Shown: piece after piece, positions 12,698 to 22,711 of the stretch
Numbering within the stretch: the stretch's first letter is position 1
Layout: every line of letters begins with the position of its first letter
From: Brachycybe producta
Taxonomy: Eukaryota; Arthropoda; Diplopoda; Playtdesmida; Andrognathidae
NCBI GenBank assembly: GCA_036925085.1
Contig: JAUPFP010000007.1
Coordinates: 4,947,058 to 5,011,057, forward strand
Length of the DNA stretch: 64,000 nt
Direction of reading: 5' to 3'
Program-made: the position numbers and the translations under genes
The notes under the pieces: model-generated
Databases searched by the model: none
What the model was told of the DNA's origin: nothing
The model's input: the letters and a program-made list of their open reading frames with translations, nothing else

Positions 12698-13018
12698 GAT
12701 GGTCGGTGAACAGCTGATTTCAGGAGCAAAATTAATTAAAATTAGAAAGAGTTTTAGAAACTAGAAGAGTAGCTCAATTACATAATGGTATTTTAATATT
12801 TTTCAAAATTAACTTTTTATAAATAAACAAAAATTAAAAAAATATTGTTTTCAAACAGATGTACAAAGTTTATTATAAAAGATATCAACATCAAATTATA
12901 CTTAAGTGATTGAGTTACCTTTCTAGTTTCTAAAATAAATTTAAGTTTCTCTTCATTTTGCTCCTGAAAGACAGAATAATCAAATTTCGAGTTGTGTTTA
13001 CGTTTTAAAACCACCTTA
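12698..13018. mobile_element. foldback MITE family A in the 5' UTR intron of the RIIa gene
   Basis: Inverted arms: tttagaaactagaagagtagctc on one side, ctttctagtttctaaa on the other. Both then share gctcctgaaagacagaataa-type ends. Non-coding. Confidence 0.65.
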
Positions 13019-13115
13019 AATAGTTATTACCTTAATATTTTTTTTAGAAAAATACCTTTATTTTAATTTAAATTTATCTTATTTTTTTAAAAAAAAATTA
13101 AGCAAATTATCTTAC

Positions 13116-13200
13116 CTTGTTTTCTTGAAATTGTAAACAGGATTATGAATTTACTTAGTACAAGTAGTATTTGTGAGCTTTAACTTATTGACTATGAAAA
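13116..13200 (-). other. predicted non-coding first exon of the RIIa gene
   Basis: On the minus strand a consensus donor follows 13116 (aacaag, then gtaaga). The matching acceptor (ttattttaag) precedes 12409, 15 bases before the start codon. This would splice a 5' UTR exon over an intron of about 0.7 kb that contains a MITE. The upstream end is arbitrary: it is set between the donor and the X-box at 13229-13242. Confidence 0.45.
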
Positions 13201-13228
13201 CAGAACCGTTAAAGTTCACCTAAAGAAA

Positions 13229-13242
13229 GTTACCATAGTAAC
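13229..13242. promoter_or_regulatory. RFX X-box (ciliary promoter motif)
   Basis: GTTACCATAGTAAC is a full match to the palindromic RFX X-box (GTNRCC, 0-3 bases, RGYAAC). RFX factors drive ciliary and flagellar genes across animals. It lies just upstream of the predicted non-coding exon of the RIIa gene, which is where such a motif should be for a ciliary product. Confidence 0.6.
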
Positions 13243-13427
13243 AATGGTAAACAAACAAAAATAACACACACAACATATAAATATTTCAAATGAAACAACA
13301 ATAAAAAAAGATTCAAATATTAATATGTTTTATTCCATAGAAAATAAAATCTTAATATTTCGAAATTTAAAATAATTTACAAATATTTTTCCTCGTAGGT
13401 GCTAACACTATGAAAAAATAATTCGTG

Positions 13428-13432
13428 AAAAA
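13428..13432 (-). terminator. RNA polymerase III terminator of tRNA-Val
   Basis: Five A on the plus strand give T5 on the transcribed strand, 9 bases after the tRNA 3' end. Confidence 0.7.
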
Positions 13433-13440
13433 GAAAGGAA

Positions 13441-13513
13441 TGTTTCTGCCCGGGATCGAACCGAGGACCTTGCGCGTGTGAAGCGCACGTGATAACCACT
13501 ACACTACAGAAAC
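13441..13513 (-). tRNA. tRNA-Val (anticodon CAC)
   Basis: 73 bases fold as a complete cloverleaf. The acceptor stem pairs GTTTCTG with CAGAAAC and the discriminator base is A. The D arm is GTGTAGTGGTTATCAC, which holds the A box. The anticodon stem pairs TGCGC with GCGCA around loop TTCACAC, with anticodon CAC at plus 13478-13480. The T arm is CTCGG-TTCGATC-CCGGG, holding the B box GGTTCGATCC. There is no intron and a T5 terminator follows. It closely resembles animal tRNA-Val(CAC), so a functional gene is likely. Confidence 0.95.
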
Positions 13514-14636
13514 GAGATGGAAAGTTGTTTCCAAATAAGAGGTTTCGATATTTTTTTTTATGAATTATTAAATAATTTATATATGGTTCATATTTTGAAT
13601 ACATGTTATTGTTTATAGAATATTGTAAATATTATAAATATATTTATAATTAATATAAAATTTAGTTAGCATAATTATTTTTTTCAAAATAAAAGGCTAA
13701 AAATAAAAATATTATGATAAAAAGCATTAAAAAGTGTTTAAATTCCATCAAAATAGTTAAATTAGTTAAAAATATAAAAAAAAACATTCACCCACATTTC
13801 AAAATAAAACCAAAGAAAAGCCAGGATTGTCAAGTAGGAATTGATTGTCTATATAAAGCTATAAGCTGGGTGCAGACGATCATTTCTCGACGTTCAAAAC
13901 ATTTCCGTCTATTTTTTTTTGGTTTTCTGTTCAAAATTGTAGATGGACAAGAGTCTATTTTTTACATTTTTACATTTTCCTATAATTGTATGTCATACGA
14001 TTTGATGTTTTCACTTTCTAAGGTTTGTCATTCCACGTTTTCATTTCATTCCAAAAATTTAAGTCAATTTTGCTGGCTAATTTAATTAGGATAGTTCAAA
14101 CCAAGATTGAAGAGCATGAAAGTTGAGATTGAATTAACAAAATTCACCACAAACATGGATCAATCTTTGAAATTAAAAAGTCAGGATAAAATTAATCGTT
14201 TGTACCCAGTCTAAAATATAACTTTAAAATTATTTTTTAAAATGAAAAAAATGTTCAATGTTATTAAATTGTCCATCTTAATGATGAATGATGATACTTC
14301 AGGAAGTTTTTTCAAAATCTATTATAATATTTGGCTTCTTTTTTTGTTAGAAAGTTGCCAGTTTATTTCTCATTTATATTATATTATATTGTTCCTATTT
14401 TTAATATCATATGCAATACAGTTAAGACATTTTTTTTTGCTAATGAAGCATTTTAAAACAGTTTATTATATTTATTGAGTAACTTTTTTTTCACTTTTAT
14501 ATTAGTTTTTCATTTTTCTTTCTTGCAAGCTGGAAAAGTTTTTTTTTCTTTTCCACTACAAACAAAAGTTATATAATTTTCTTATGACGTTTCAGTTTCT
14601 TATGAACGAAATTTAAATGTGAAAACTATAATTATG
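13514..14636. other. gene-free DNA with a family D foldback element
   Basis: AT-rich. At 13863-14212 an inverted pair, agctgggtgcagacgatca and its near complement attaatcgtttgtacccagt, marks an element also seen at 54604-54793. The 123-residue open frame at 13714-14085 lies largely inside it and looks spurious. Confidence 0.5.
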
Positions 14637-14968
14637 GTGTAAAACGCCTCTCGAACTCAAGTTATTTTGTTCATCAGGTGCAAACTGTACAACTTGAAAG
14701 TTATTTTTTTCTAAACTAGAAGGGTAGCTCAATCACATAAATGTGTTTTCATATTAATATATTTTAAAATAAAGCTTATTTGTTAAATTTGGAAAAATAA
14801 TCTTATTTTAAACAGCAATGTAAAAAGATTATTTTTTTAAAAAAAATGTTAACATGAAAATACCAAGTAAATTAGCTACCATTCTAGTTTCCAATACACT
14901 TTCAATTTCTCCTTAGTGTTGCTCCTGAATTTGTTGGATAATTAGTTAATCAGAGTTCAAAAATTACC
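14637..14968. mobile_element. foldback MITE family A
   Basis: Begins taaaacgcctctcgaactc, then carries ctagaagggtagctcaatcac and the inverted partner ccattctagtttcc. It ends near gctcctgaatttgttggataatt. Confidence 0.6.
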
Positions 14969-15039
14969 TATTTACATTATAGAAAAGTGTGCCAATGTCA
15001 TGTTTCAATCTTAGCTTTAGCAATGTTTTATCAAATAAA

Positions 15040-16140
15040 AGTTTAACCGATTATAACATAAAAAGCTTATTTTGAGAACTAAGCTTCTAGTTTCTAAAAC
15101 ACTTTCAAGTTTCACTTCATTTTGCATCTTAAAGACAGAATTGTGACACCCTGTAGAAACAGAAGGTGAAACACTTAAGTCAAAATTCAGTCTTGACAGT
15201 AAGGCACCCCTTGGTGCACAGATGTTCGGACATGGGTGGCCCGAATTCTAGAGAATTCGTGGAACCAAATCCGACCGTGAGAAAATTGGAAATAAGTTCC
15301 AAGAATATTTCTGATTATGATTTAATATCCCCGGCCCAGGGCAATGATTGGCCCAGTTGGTCAATCATTAAGCCCTGAGGTGACAGTTGCCCCTCCCAGG
15401 AGACCGGACAAGTGAGCCTGAGACTTGAGTGTGAGGACAGTCAGTCTTGAGAGTTCAAAGAGTGAACTTAAACAGTCAGAGTTTAGACACTGAGTAAGAC
15501 AGTCAGAGTAGAGAGTTCAAACTAGAGAGTTGGTCTTGAGAATTTCAAGAAGTACCCCTGAACCAGAGTCTAGAGTTCAGAGAGCAAAGATCTGACTTAG
15601 AGAATAATATTATGTAAAAGTAATAATAATTATGTAATCAAGAGCAAGTAAAGAGTTATATTTGAAATACATAAACCAGTGTCAGTGTTGTGTATTTTGG
15701 ACTGTATTGGGTTTCTGTACTCCTAAAATAGAGGAGTATCCAGCAGAAGGTACTCAGACACAGCCTGAGTCCCTCTGCCTGGAGCCTCCAGCAACTCAAC
15801 AAAAAGGATTAGAGTTACTTTGGCATCGTCATGCCCTATATCCAAAGATCCCTAGGAAAGACGGTCTTTTTGTGGGCCGTGCCAGGCAAGGCAAGTAAAT
15901 GTCGCGCCCGGTGAACCCAACCCCCAGAGGTTCAATAACAGTAGAGGCTGGTCCGCAGCAGTCGACAACAGAGTCGACCCCGGCACCACCGATTCAGCAG
16001 AGGGAACGACGTCGTCAACGAGGACGAAGTTCCTCACGCATCGTCGGTAATGGAGCCAAAGGTACAAGAGGTGGGCCAGTCACGTCACAGAATAGAATAA
16101 TCAGAGTTCGAAAGGGGCGTTTATGCTTAAAACCACTTTA
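15040..16140. mobile_element. family A half-element split by an LTR-like insertion
   Basis: The right half of a family A MITE (ttctagtttctaaaacactttc to agacagaat) is interrupted at 15141 and resumes at about 16094 with agaataatcagagttcg and ggggcgtttatgc. Removing 15142-16093 restores the usual family A end. Confidence 0.55.
15142..16093. mobile_element. LTR-like insertion with 5-bp target duplication
   Basis: Starts TGTGACACC and ends near GTCACGTCACA. It is flanked by agaat on both sides (15137-15141 and 16094-16098, boundary uncertain by a few bases), inserted in a family A MITE. It is more GC-rich than the surroundings. There is no second copy of the terminal region, so a solo LTR of a Gypsy-type element is the best guess. 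An Arg/Pro-rich 80-residue open frame starts at 15899, inside the insert, and could be a gag remnant or chance. No reverse transcriptase is present. Confidence 0.4.
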
Positions 16141-17204
16141 AAACAATGCAGCTTTATTAAATCTTTGCTTAAACAAAGCTCATTATTCACAAACCCTGCT
16201 TAGGTTTTTTGTTTAAAATTCGTTTAAGGAAAAACTTGTCGGTTTCACGGGTGACCATGTCTGTTTGCATTGTTTTCGGAACATCGTTTAAAAAATAATA
16301 TATAATAAATGATAATAAAAATAACAGACACAAAAACCTATCCAAAATGATAACTTAATTTTAAGACTCGTTTTAGAATACAGCTATTAACTTTTTAATT
16401 TATTTGGCTGTAGGGCTAAATTTAAAAGAAGCTTACATTAAGTCTGGTCCCATCTTAATGATTATTTTTTTTTAAAAAAATGTCAGCAAAATAAAATTAT
16501 TAAACCGTTGTAATCATTAAATATAAAAAAGAACTTAATAAACAGAAAAAATTGATTCTTAAAACTGCCATACCCTTTAATTACAAATTGACGTCACAAA
16601 ATGCAGCCAAGAGAGGTTTTAAATTTTTCCTTTGTTATTGTTTTCATTTGTAAAGTTATTATCGTAATTGTTCAGGGTTACAGGTGAAATACAATATTTC
16701 GTAGGCGTTATTTCTGTAGTAAGTAGTAAGTAGTATACACCTTTATAATTTCATAGATCAAAAAGAAAAGAAATTTTGCATAGATCAGCCAATCATGTGA
16801 CATTGGAAGCCATTTTTATCGCATTAAATTGTTAATTAGAAATAAAATATAGTCAGCTAATTGAACATTTTTTTATTCATGTATTTATACTACGTCATAT
16901 TTGACATTGTTTAACCCCATTTAAATTGAATCTTCTTTTTTTCTTCTTCTTTCCTCACAGTGAGTGTCATTTTTTCGGTAGTTCAAACTTTTAATATCAT
17001 TTTGTTCATTGTCAACATTAAAAAAGATCTGTGTTGACATATTCATGTTAATTTGCATATTGCTGATTGGTTCCTGTTGGCTTTGATATTAAACATATAT
17101 AAATATATACAGCATGTCTTTATAGTATAATACACTGTTTGTATATACTCTTTACAATTGACATTCAAGTTAGTAAAAACCAGTTTTATAAATATAGCAT
17201 TCTA
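16141..17204. other. gene-free DNA
   Basis: AT-rich. I see no exon with a recognisable product, RNA gene or element ends in this kilobase. Confidence 0.4.
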
Positions 17205-17419
17205 CAGGGTGGTACAAAAGTAATCATAACATTTTGTTTGTTTATAACTTTTTGTTTTCTTTTGAACTCTCTTTTTATTTTTTTACTAGTGGGGTAACCC
17301 GTCATAAATGACGGGAGCATCTAGTTTCTTTTTGTGTGACTGTCCGATTGTCATGAAGCAATTCGCCTTGACCACTTGTGTTTTTTATAAGCACCTTAAT
17401 ATTGTTATAGGTATGTGAA

Positions 17420-17638
17420 GACAGGGAGATACAGTCGTGTGCCCCGCCCCTTTATGACTGTCAGACCAAATATCAACCAATTGGAAATTGAAAAGAACGG
17501 GGCATGTGACGTCAGACCAAATAACAACCAATTCAAAATTGAAAAGAATGGGACATGTGACATCAGACGACATAACAAAATAATTAAAAGTTGCTGGCCC
17601 TCATAAAAAGGCGGGGAAAACGACTGTATTTTACTGTC
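17420..17638. mobile_element. foldback element nested in Helitron copy 1
   Basis: Inverted arms: gacagggagatacagtcgtg with ccccgcccctttatga on the left, and cataaaaaggcgggg with cgactgtattttactgtc on the right. Centre carries gacgtcagaccaaat. Related motifs occur in the element at 34277-34389 and in family C. Confidence 0.6.
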
Positions 17639-17744
17639 TTTACTTGCCTGTCCTTACTATTGTTTGGATTCTTGGATCGGGAGAGTGCAACATAAAGTTG
17701 ACCATGAGAAAAAAGCAGTTCATTTAAATTTCAATCTGATTAAG

Positions 17745-18985
17745 TTTTTGTCCTAAAACAATTTACCCTAAAGAAACATTTGCCCTAAAGGGAGATATTG
17801 CCCTAAAGGGAGATATTGCCCTAAAGGGAGATATTGCCCTAAAGGGACATTTGCCCTAAAGGGAGATATTGCCCTAAAGGGAGATATTGCCCTAAAGGGA
17901 GATATTGCCCTAAAGGGAGATATTGCCCTAAAGGGAGATATTGCCCTAAAGGGAGATATTGCCCTAAAGGGAGATATTGCCCTAAAGGGAGATTTGCCCT
18001 AAAGGGACATTTGCCCTAAAGGGACATTTGCCCTAAAGGGACATTTGCCCTAAAGGGAGATATTGCCCTAAAGGGAGATATTGCCCTAAAGGGAGATATT
18101 GCCCTAAAGGGACATTTTCCCTAAAGGGAGATATTGCCCTAAAGGGAGATATTGCCCTAAAGGGAGATATTGCCCTAAAGGGAGATATTGCCCTAAAGAG
18201 ACATTTGCCCTAAAGAGACATTTGCCCTAAAGGGAGACATTTGCCCTAAAGGGAGACATTTGCCCTAAAGGGAGATATTGCCCTAAAGGGAGATATTGCC
18301 CTAAAGGGAGATATTGCCCTAAAGGGAGATATTGCCCTAAAGGGAGATATTGCCCTAAAGGGAGATATTGCCCTAAAGGGAGATATTGCCCTAAAGGGAG
18401 ATATTGCCCTAAAGGGAGATATTGCCCTAAAGGGAGATATTGCCCTAAAGGGAGATATTGCCCTAAAGGGAGATATTGCCCTAAAGGGAGATATTGCCCT
18501 AAAGGGAGATATTGCCCTAAAGGGAGATATTGCCCTAAAAAGACATTTGCCCTAAAAAGACATTTGCCCTAAAGACATTTGCCCTAAAGACATTTGCCCT
18601 AAAGACATTTGCCCTAAAAAGACATTTGCCCTAAAGGGACATTTGCCCTAAAGGGACATTTGCCCTAAAAAAACATTTGCCCTAAGGAGATGTTCCCCTA
18701 ATGAGTAGTCTAAATATACAGTAATTGGTTTTAGGGCATATGTTCTTTGAGGGCAAATAGTTTTAGGGCAAATGTTTTTAAGGGCAAGTGGTTTTAGGGC
18801 AAGTTGTTTTAGAGCAAATGTTCTATTAGAGTAAATAGTTTTAGGGTAAATGGTTTTAGGGCAAGTGTTCCTTGAGGGCAAATAGTTTTAGGGCAAATGT
18901 TCTATTAGGGTAAATGGTTTTAGGGCAAATGTTCTATTAGGGTAAATGGTTTTAAGGAAAATGTTCCATTAGGGTTAATTGTTTT
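17745..18985. repeat. 18-bp telomere-like minisatellite (ttgccctaaagggagata)n
   Basis: Dozens of tandem copies of an 18-bp unit, with 17-bp (agggacatttgccctaa) and shorter variants. Each contains CCCTAAAGGG, so CCCTAA (animal telomere hexamer complement) recurs in each unit. From about 18720 the array switches orientation to ttttagggcaaatgttc units, making an imperfect giant inverted repeat. Open frames here are repeat artefacts. Confidence 0.9.
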
Positions 18986-19485
18986 TATGGCACAATTGCC
19001 TGTGATAAACTGTAGTTTAATTTTGCTACTATTATCCCCTCCCCTTTTTATATTTGAAATAGAAAATGTGTTTTTCATTTTCTCTGGTGTGCGCATGCAC
19101 GTCGTTTTTTTTTTTTACTGATTTCATTTCAATTTCAGTCACCCCCTCTCACTTTTCCTCCCTCCACGTTTCTCTCTCGCCCCCCCCCTTCCCCTTCTAC
19201 ACTTTCCATCCAACCTTTCCCCCTCTCCAATTTAATATCATGTGGTTCTTGGATGGGAAGGGTGCAACATATAGTTGACCTTGAGAAAAAAAAAAGCTGT
19301 TCATTTCTTCATTTATTTAAATTTATATAAATTCCGATGTGCTTCAATGGTTGTACAGCGTTATTTCAGACAGAAAGACAGACAGACAGATACACAGACC
19401 TGGGATATTATATATATAATTTTTAGTTATTCTGTTGAAAAGTTACAAATAAACAAAATGTGATGATTACTTTTGCGCCACCCGT

Positions 19486-19992
19486 TATTTACTATTTAGG
19501 CAATTATTGTTGAAATTGCCAGCCATATTGGTGGTGGTAAGCACATAATCTGAGATTTTTCTCGTGTATTTGGCCAGTTGTAAAATAAAACATAGCCTCC
19601 AAAAATGTTATAACTTATCAGCTTTTTTTGTTCATATGACGTCACTAGATTTCATTCACACCTACACATACATAATCTTAACCTTGGCATATATATTGAC
19701 CCTGCTACATTATATACTTCTTTTATATTAATACTACTTTATGGTGGTCACTTGGCTAATCACTTCAGAATGTCACTATGGAACCTAACGTGTTTTCAGT
19801 TATAACTTGCAATGAAAATGTGTAATATTGATTGTAGCTAAATCATGCATCTTTAGGCCCTGGTTCCACTTGACCAAAATATGAGAGCACAAACGTGGCC
19901 AACCTATTCACTATAATGGCTTGGGTAATTGTGTTAGGTCAGTCACTTTAACTAAATCATAAATTGACAAATTTCAATCTTGGTATTTGGAA
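19486..19992. other. gene-free DNA
   Basis: Nothing recognised between the mariner-like element and the family C palindrome. Confidence 0.4.
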
Positions 19993-20203
19993 ACAGGCAG
20001 TTAGAAATAGGTCAGAACTTCAGTTGGCTCCGCCCTTGTTATGACGACAGGCAACTTCTAATTGGCTGGTTATGTAGTCTGACGTCACATGCTCCGCCCT
20101 TTTCAATGTCAGACTACATAACCAGCCAATTAGAAGTTGCCGGTCGTCATAACTTATAAGGGCCGAGTCAACTGAAGTTCTGACCTATTTATAACTGCCT
20201 GTT
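19993..20203. mobile_element. foldback MITE family C
   Basis: Near-perfect inverted repeat from aacaggcagttagaaatagg to its complement ending taactgcctgtt. Arms of roughly 80-100 bp contain cagttggctccgcccttgtt and ttctaattggctggttatgt. Sister copies lie at 55773-55975 and 57935-58136. Confidence 0.8.
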
Positions 20204-21162
20204 ATTTGGAATGGTTGACATTTGTAGTTTTTTTTTAACTTTTCTTATTTAATGTAATTCTATAAGAAAAAGTTTGTTTATTTATTGCAGTGCGAATGAA
20301 TTACTATTGTCATTAATTTGACGTTTGAAAATTCAACTGCAACACAAAATATTATTATTATAGATTTATTTAAGAAATGTTTAACGATTGTATATCTATT
20401 TTATTACTCAATATAGAATAAATTATATAAGTAATTGATATGCATGCTTTTTATTATTATATTCAGTCTAATATTTTCTGAAAGGATCAGAATTTCTTGA
20501 TTAAAAATGAAATGTTCATTTATTATTTAATATTTTCAATTGTTTTGTTGACACTTGAAAAAAACTTACACAATAAACAAAAAGGCAATATACGGTAAAA
20601 TATCGTAACCTAATGCCAATAATTACCTGAATGATGAGGATGGTGATAATAATGAGAATTTTCACGTTAAAATTGAAAGTAATTTTTACCTGTATTGTTG
20701 TCCGAAAAATGTCATGTATTTGCCAAAAGAAAGAGATTAATTACAATAATAGAATATAAATTATAGATCATCAATAAAAATCATATTAATACAATATGTG
20801 ATTTGTCATCTTTTAACAATTTTATTAGAAATTTTGAAGATTTGGCAATCTTGTTTTATTTAAATTTAATCTCTATTAATGTTTATTTTAATTTCTATAA
20901 ATAAAACTTTTCTGATATAATAAATATAGGGATACTTTTTAATTGTATTTAATCTGTGACACTGAACAATTGCATCGATATTTACACGATTCTATTTGTG
21001 TTTTTGTTGTGTTCTGAAATGATAAATATTACAAAAAATTCAGCTTAAATATTGAAGTGCTGGGTTTTTATATCTTTTTTCCTTGTAATAAGTATATGTG
21101 ATCAATGCCACAATTTTTTTTTTTCATTTATATACATTTATAACAAAATATAATACTGAGTT
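20204..21162. other. gene-free DNA
   Basis: Very AT-rich; no gene, RNA or element ends recognised. Confidence 0.4.
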
Positions 21163-21454
21163 GGGCTCGGATTTTTATGCAATATCAAGCAAATGTTTCT
21201 CAATCTGTGGTCCAAAAGCCAATTGTGAAGTAACAATCCCATTTAGATCAACCAACAATTATGTTTGTTTTCTAATAAAAAAACACTACTTAGAGGCTAG
21301 AACTGTAGTTGACAACTGATAGTAACCAGGCATGTAGCCTCTAACCAGCGTTTTTGAATAGAAAAAAAAAATGCAGGCGCTATAATGATGATGAATACTT
21401 CACAATTGGCACTTGGGCCATTTGTGTTTGATATTGCATACAAATCCGAGCCTT
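21163..21454. mobile_element. MITE family B, full copy
   Basis: Inverted-repeat element: gggctcggatttttatgcaa at the left end, complement ending caaatccgagcc at the right. The inner arms contain caagcaaatgtttctcaatc, and the centre has gactatgtagcctctaacca-type text. Other copies: 27700-27956, 58831-59086, and halves at 4354-4448 and 57009-57172. Confidence 0.75.
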
Positions 21455-22711
21455 AATTTAATCAGTGATTTATAAATTATAAGTAAAATGTAAAAAAGTT
21501 GAATTTACTCTATAAAATGATGCTGAAATTGACTGTGACGATGAGTACCTGGAGTTACAGTTTTATTTGAAAAGTTAAAAAAAGAATGAAGAAACTCTTA
21601 TTAATTTAATAATAAAAAAATTCAAATTGTTTAAACTGGTTATATTTGGATAATCACTATTTTTTCTATTTTTTTCTCTCTACATGTTGAAATTTTCTTT
21701 AAGAAAATTATCACTTTATTTTATCATTTTTTTTTGGCTTCATGTACTTTTTTAATTTTTGAAAATAAAAGCATCATCATCAAAAATTTAGAAGAAACAA
21801 AAAACTCTCCATATAACTATACTCAAGTACGATTATAATTAAAAAAATAGTCCCACAATTTCTAGATCTTAGCCAGTTTTTGTTATCTTCTTTTTTAATT
21901 TCTTCTCAGACTTTTCTTTTAATTGCTTTTTTGTTGCTCATGCAATCAACCACTGGATTGGTTTTTAGAAATTGAAGGAAATGAAAGGTGGTGCAAATTA
22001 AAAGAACAACAAGAAAAATCTATTCTAAATTATCAATTTGTGTTGATGAATTTCATTAATAATATTCCTATACAATATTTACACAATGAAGATGATTAAG
22101 CTAATCTTTTGGTATCATCTTAATGATCTTTTCATATATAGGTGCAACATAAGGCACACTACTCAAACATTTTATTTAACATAAAGATTATACATTACAT
22201 TGTAGAGTGGAACTGGGCCAGAATGAAGATTATACCTTTATTAGATTTGTGTAATGTTGGAAATGGTAAATTTCGGAAACAAAAATAGCCTAATTCGAGA
22301 TTCAAAATACGCAAAAATTGTGAGAAAAAAAAAATCGCAAAAAAAATTATTGTTTTCAGATTAAAAAAATATCAAAAATAAATATAATCGATATTTTCAC
22401 AAACCTATTTATTCAAAGATTAGCATAATTAAATTGGATTACAGTTATAGTTTAGTTATATTTCTTAGATTTTATTTTGTATGAGATTATAAATTTGGGT
22501 ACATCAAATATGCTTGATGCAGTTGAAAATTTGATAATCTATAAAAATTCCAAAATTTTAAAAACAAACTTACTAATAATCATGTAAAACTGGAATGAAA
22601 ACTCCATTTTTGGCAGTTTGGGATGAAAATCTTTTTTTTTTTCTGAAGAAAATCGAGATTTTAATTTTTGAACGCAATCAACTTAATTATATGCAAATTA
22701 TATATATAATA
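21455..22711. other. gene-free DNA
   Basis: AT-rich with poly-A and poly-T runs. No coding exon or RNA gene recognised. Confidence 0.4.

Larger units (their letters stand above)
17286..19405 (-). mobile_element. non-autonomous Helitron (copy 1), expanded by a minisatellite
   Basis: On the minus strand it begins TCCCAGGTCTG (19405 leftward) and ends with the hairpin CCCGTCAT-AA-ATGACGGG, then ttacccca and CTAG at 17289-17286. The insertion is between A and T (A 17285, T 19406). These are the diagnostic Helitron features: 5' TC, a 3' hairpin about 8 bases before CTRR, and AT insertion without duplication. It carries a nested foldback (17420-17638) and an about 1.2-kb tandem array. No Rep/helicase is encoded. 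Confidence 0.75.
17205..19485. mobile_element. mariner-like element with nested Helitron
   Basis: Terminal inverted repeats of about 30 bp: cagggtggtacaaaagtaat at 17205 and, inverted, cgggtggcgcaaaagtaatc ending at 19485. TA flanks both ends (17203-17204 and 19486-19487), the Tc1/mariner target duplication. Nearly all of the interior is a Helitron (17286-19405). Without it the element is about 160 bp, so it is a MITE with no transposase. Confidence 0.65.

Noticed and set aside
13714..14085. 123-codon plus-strand frame
   Set aside because: AT-rich Lys/Phe text overlapping a family D foldback; no motif.
15899..16141. Arg/Pro-rich 80-codon frame as a host gene
   Set aside because: Lies inside the LTR-like insertion and runs into the interrupted MITE; at most an element remnant.
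18648..18881. Lys/Pro/Leu-repeat frame on the minus strand
   Set aside because: Translation of the telomere-like minisatellite.
17745..18985. Possible CRISPR array
   Set aside because: Units are contiguous 17-18-bp tandem repeats without unique spacers, in eukaryotic DNA.
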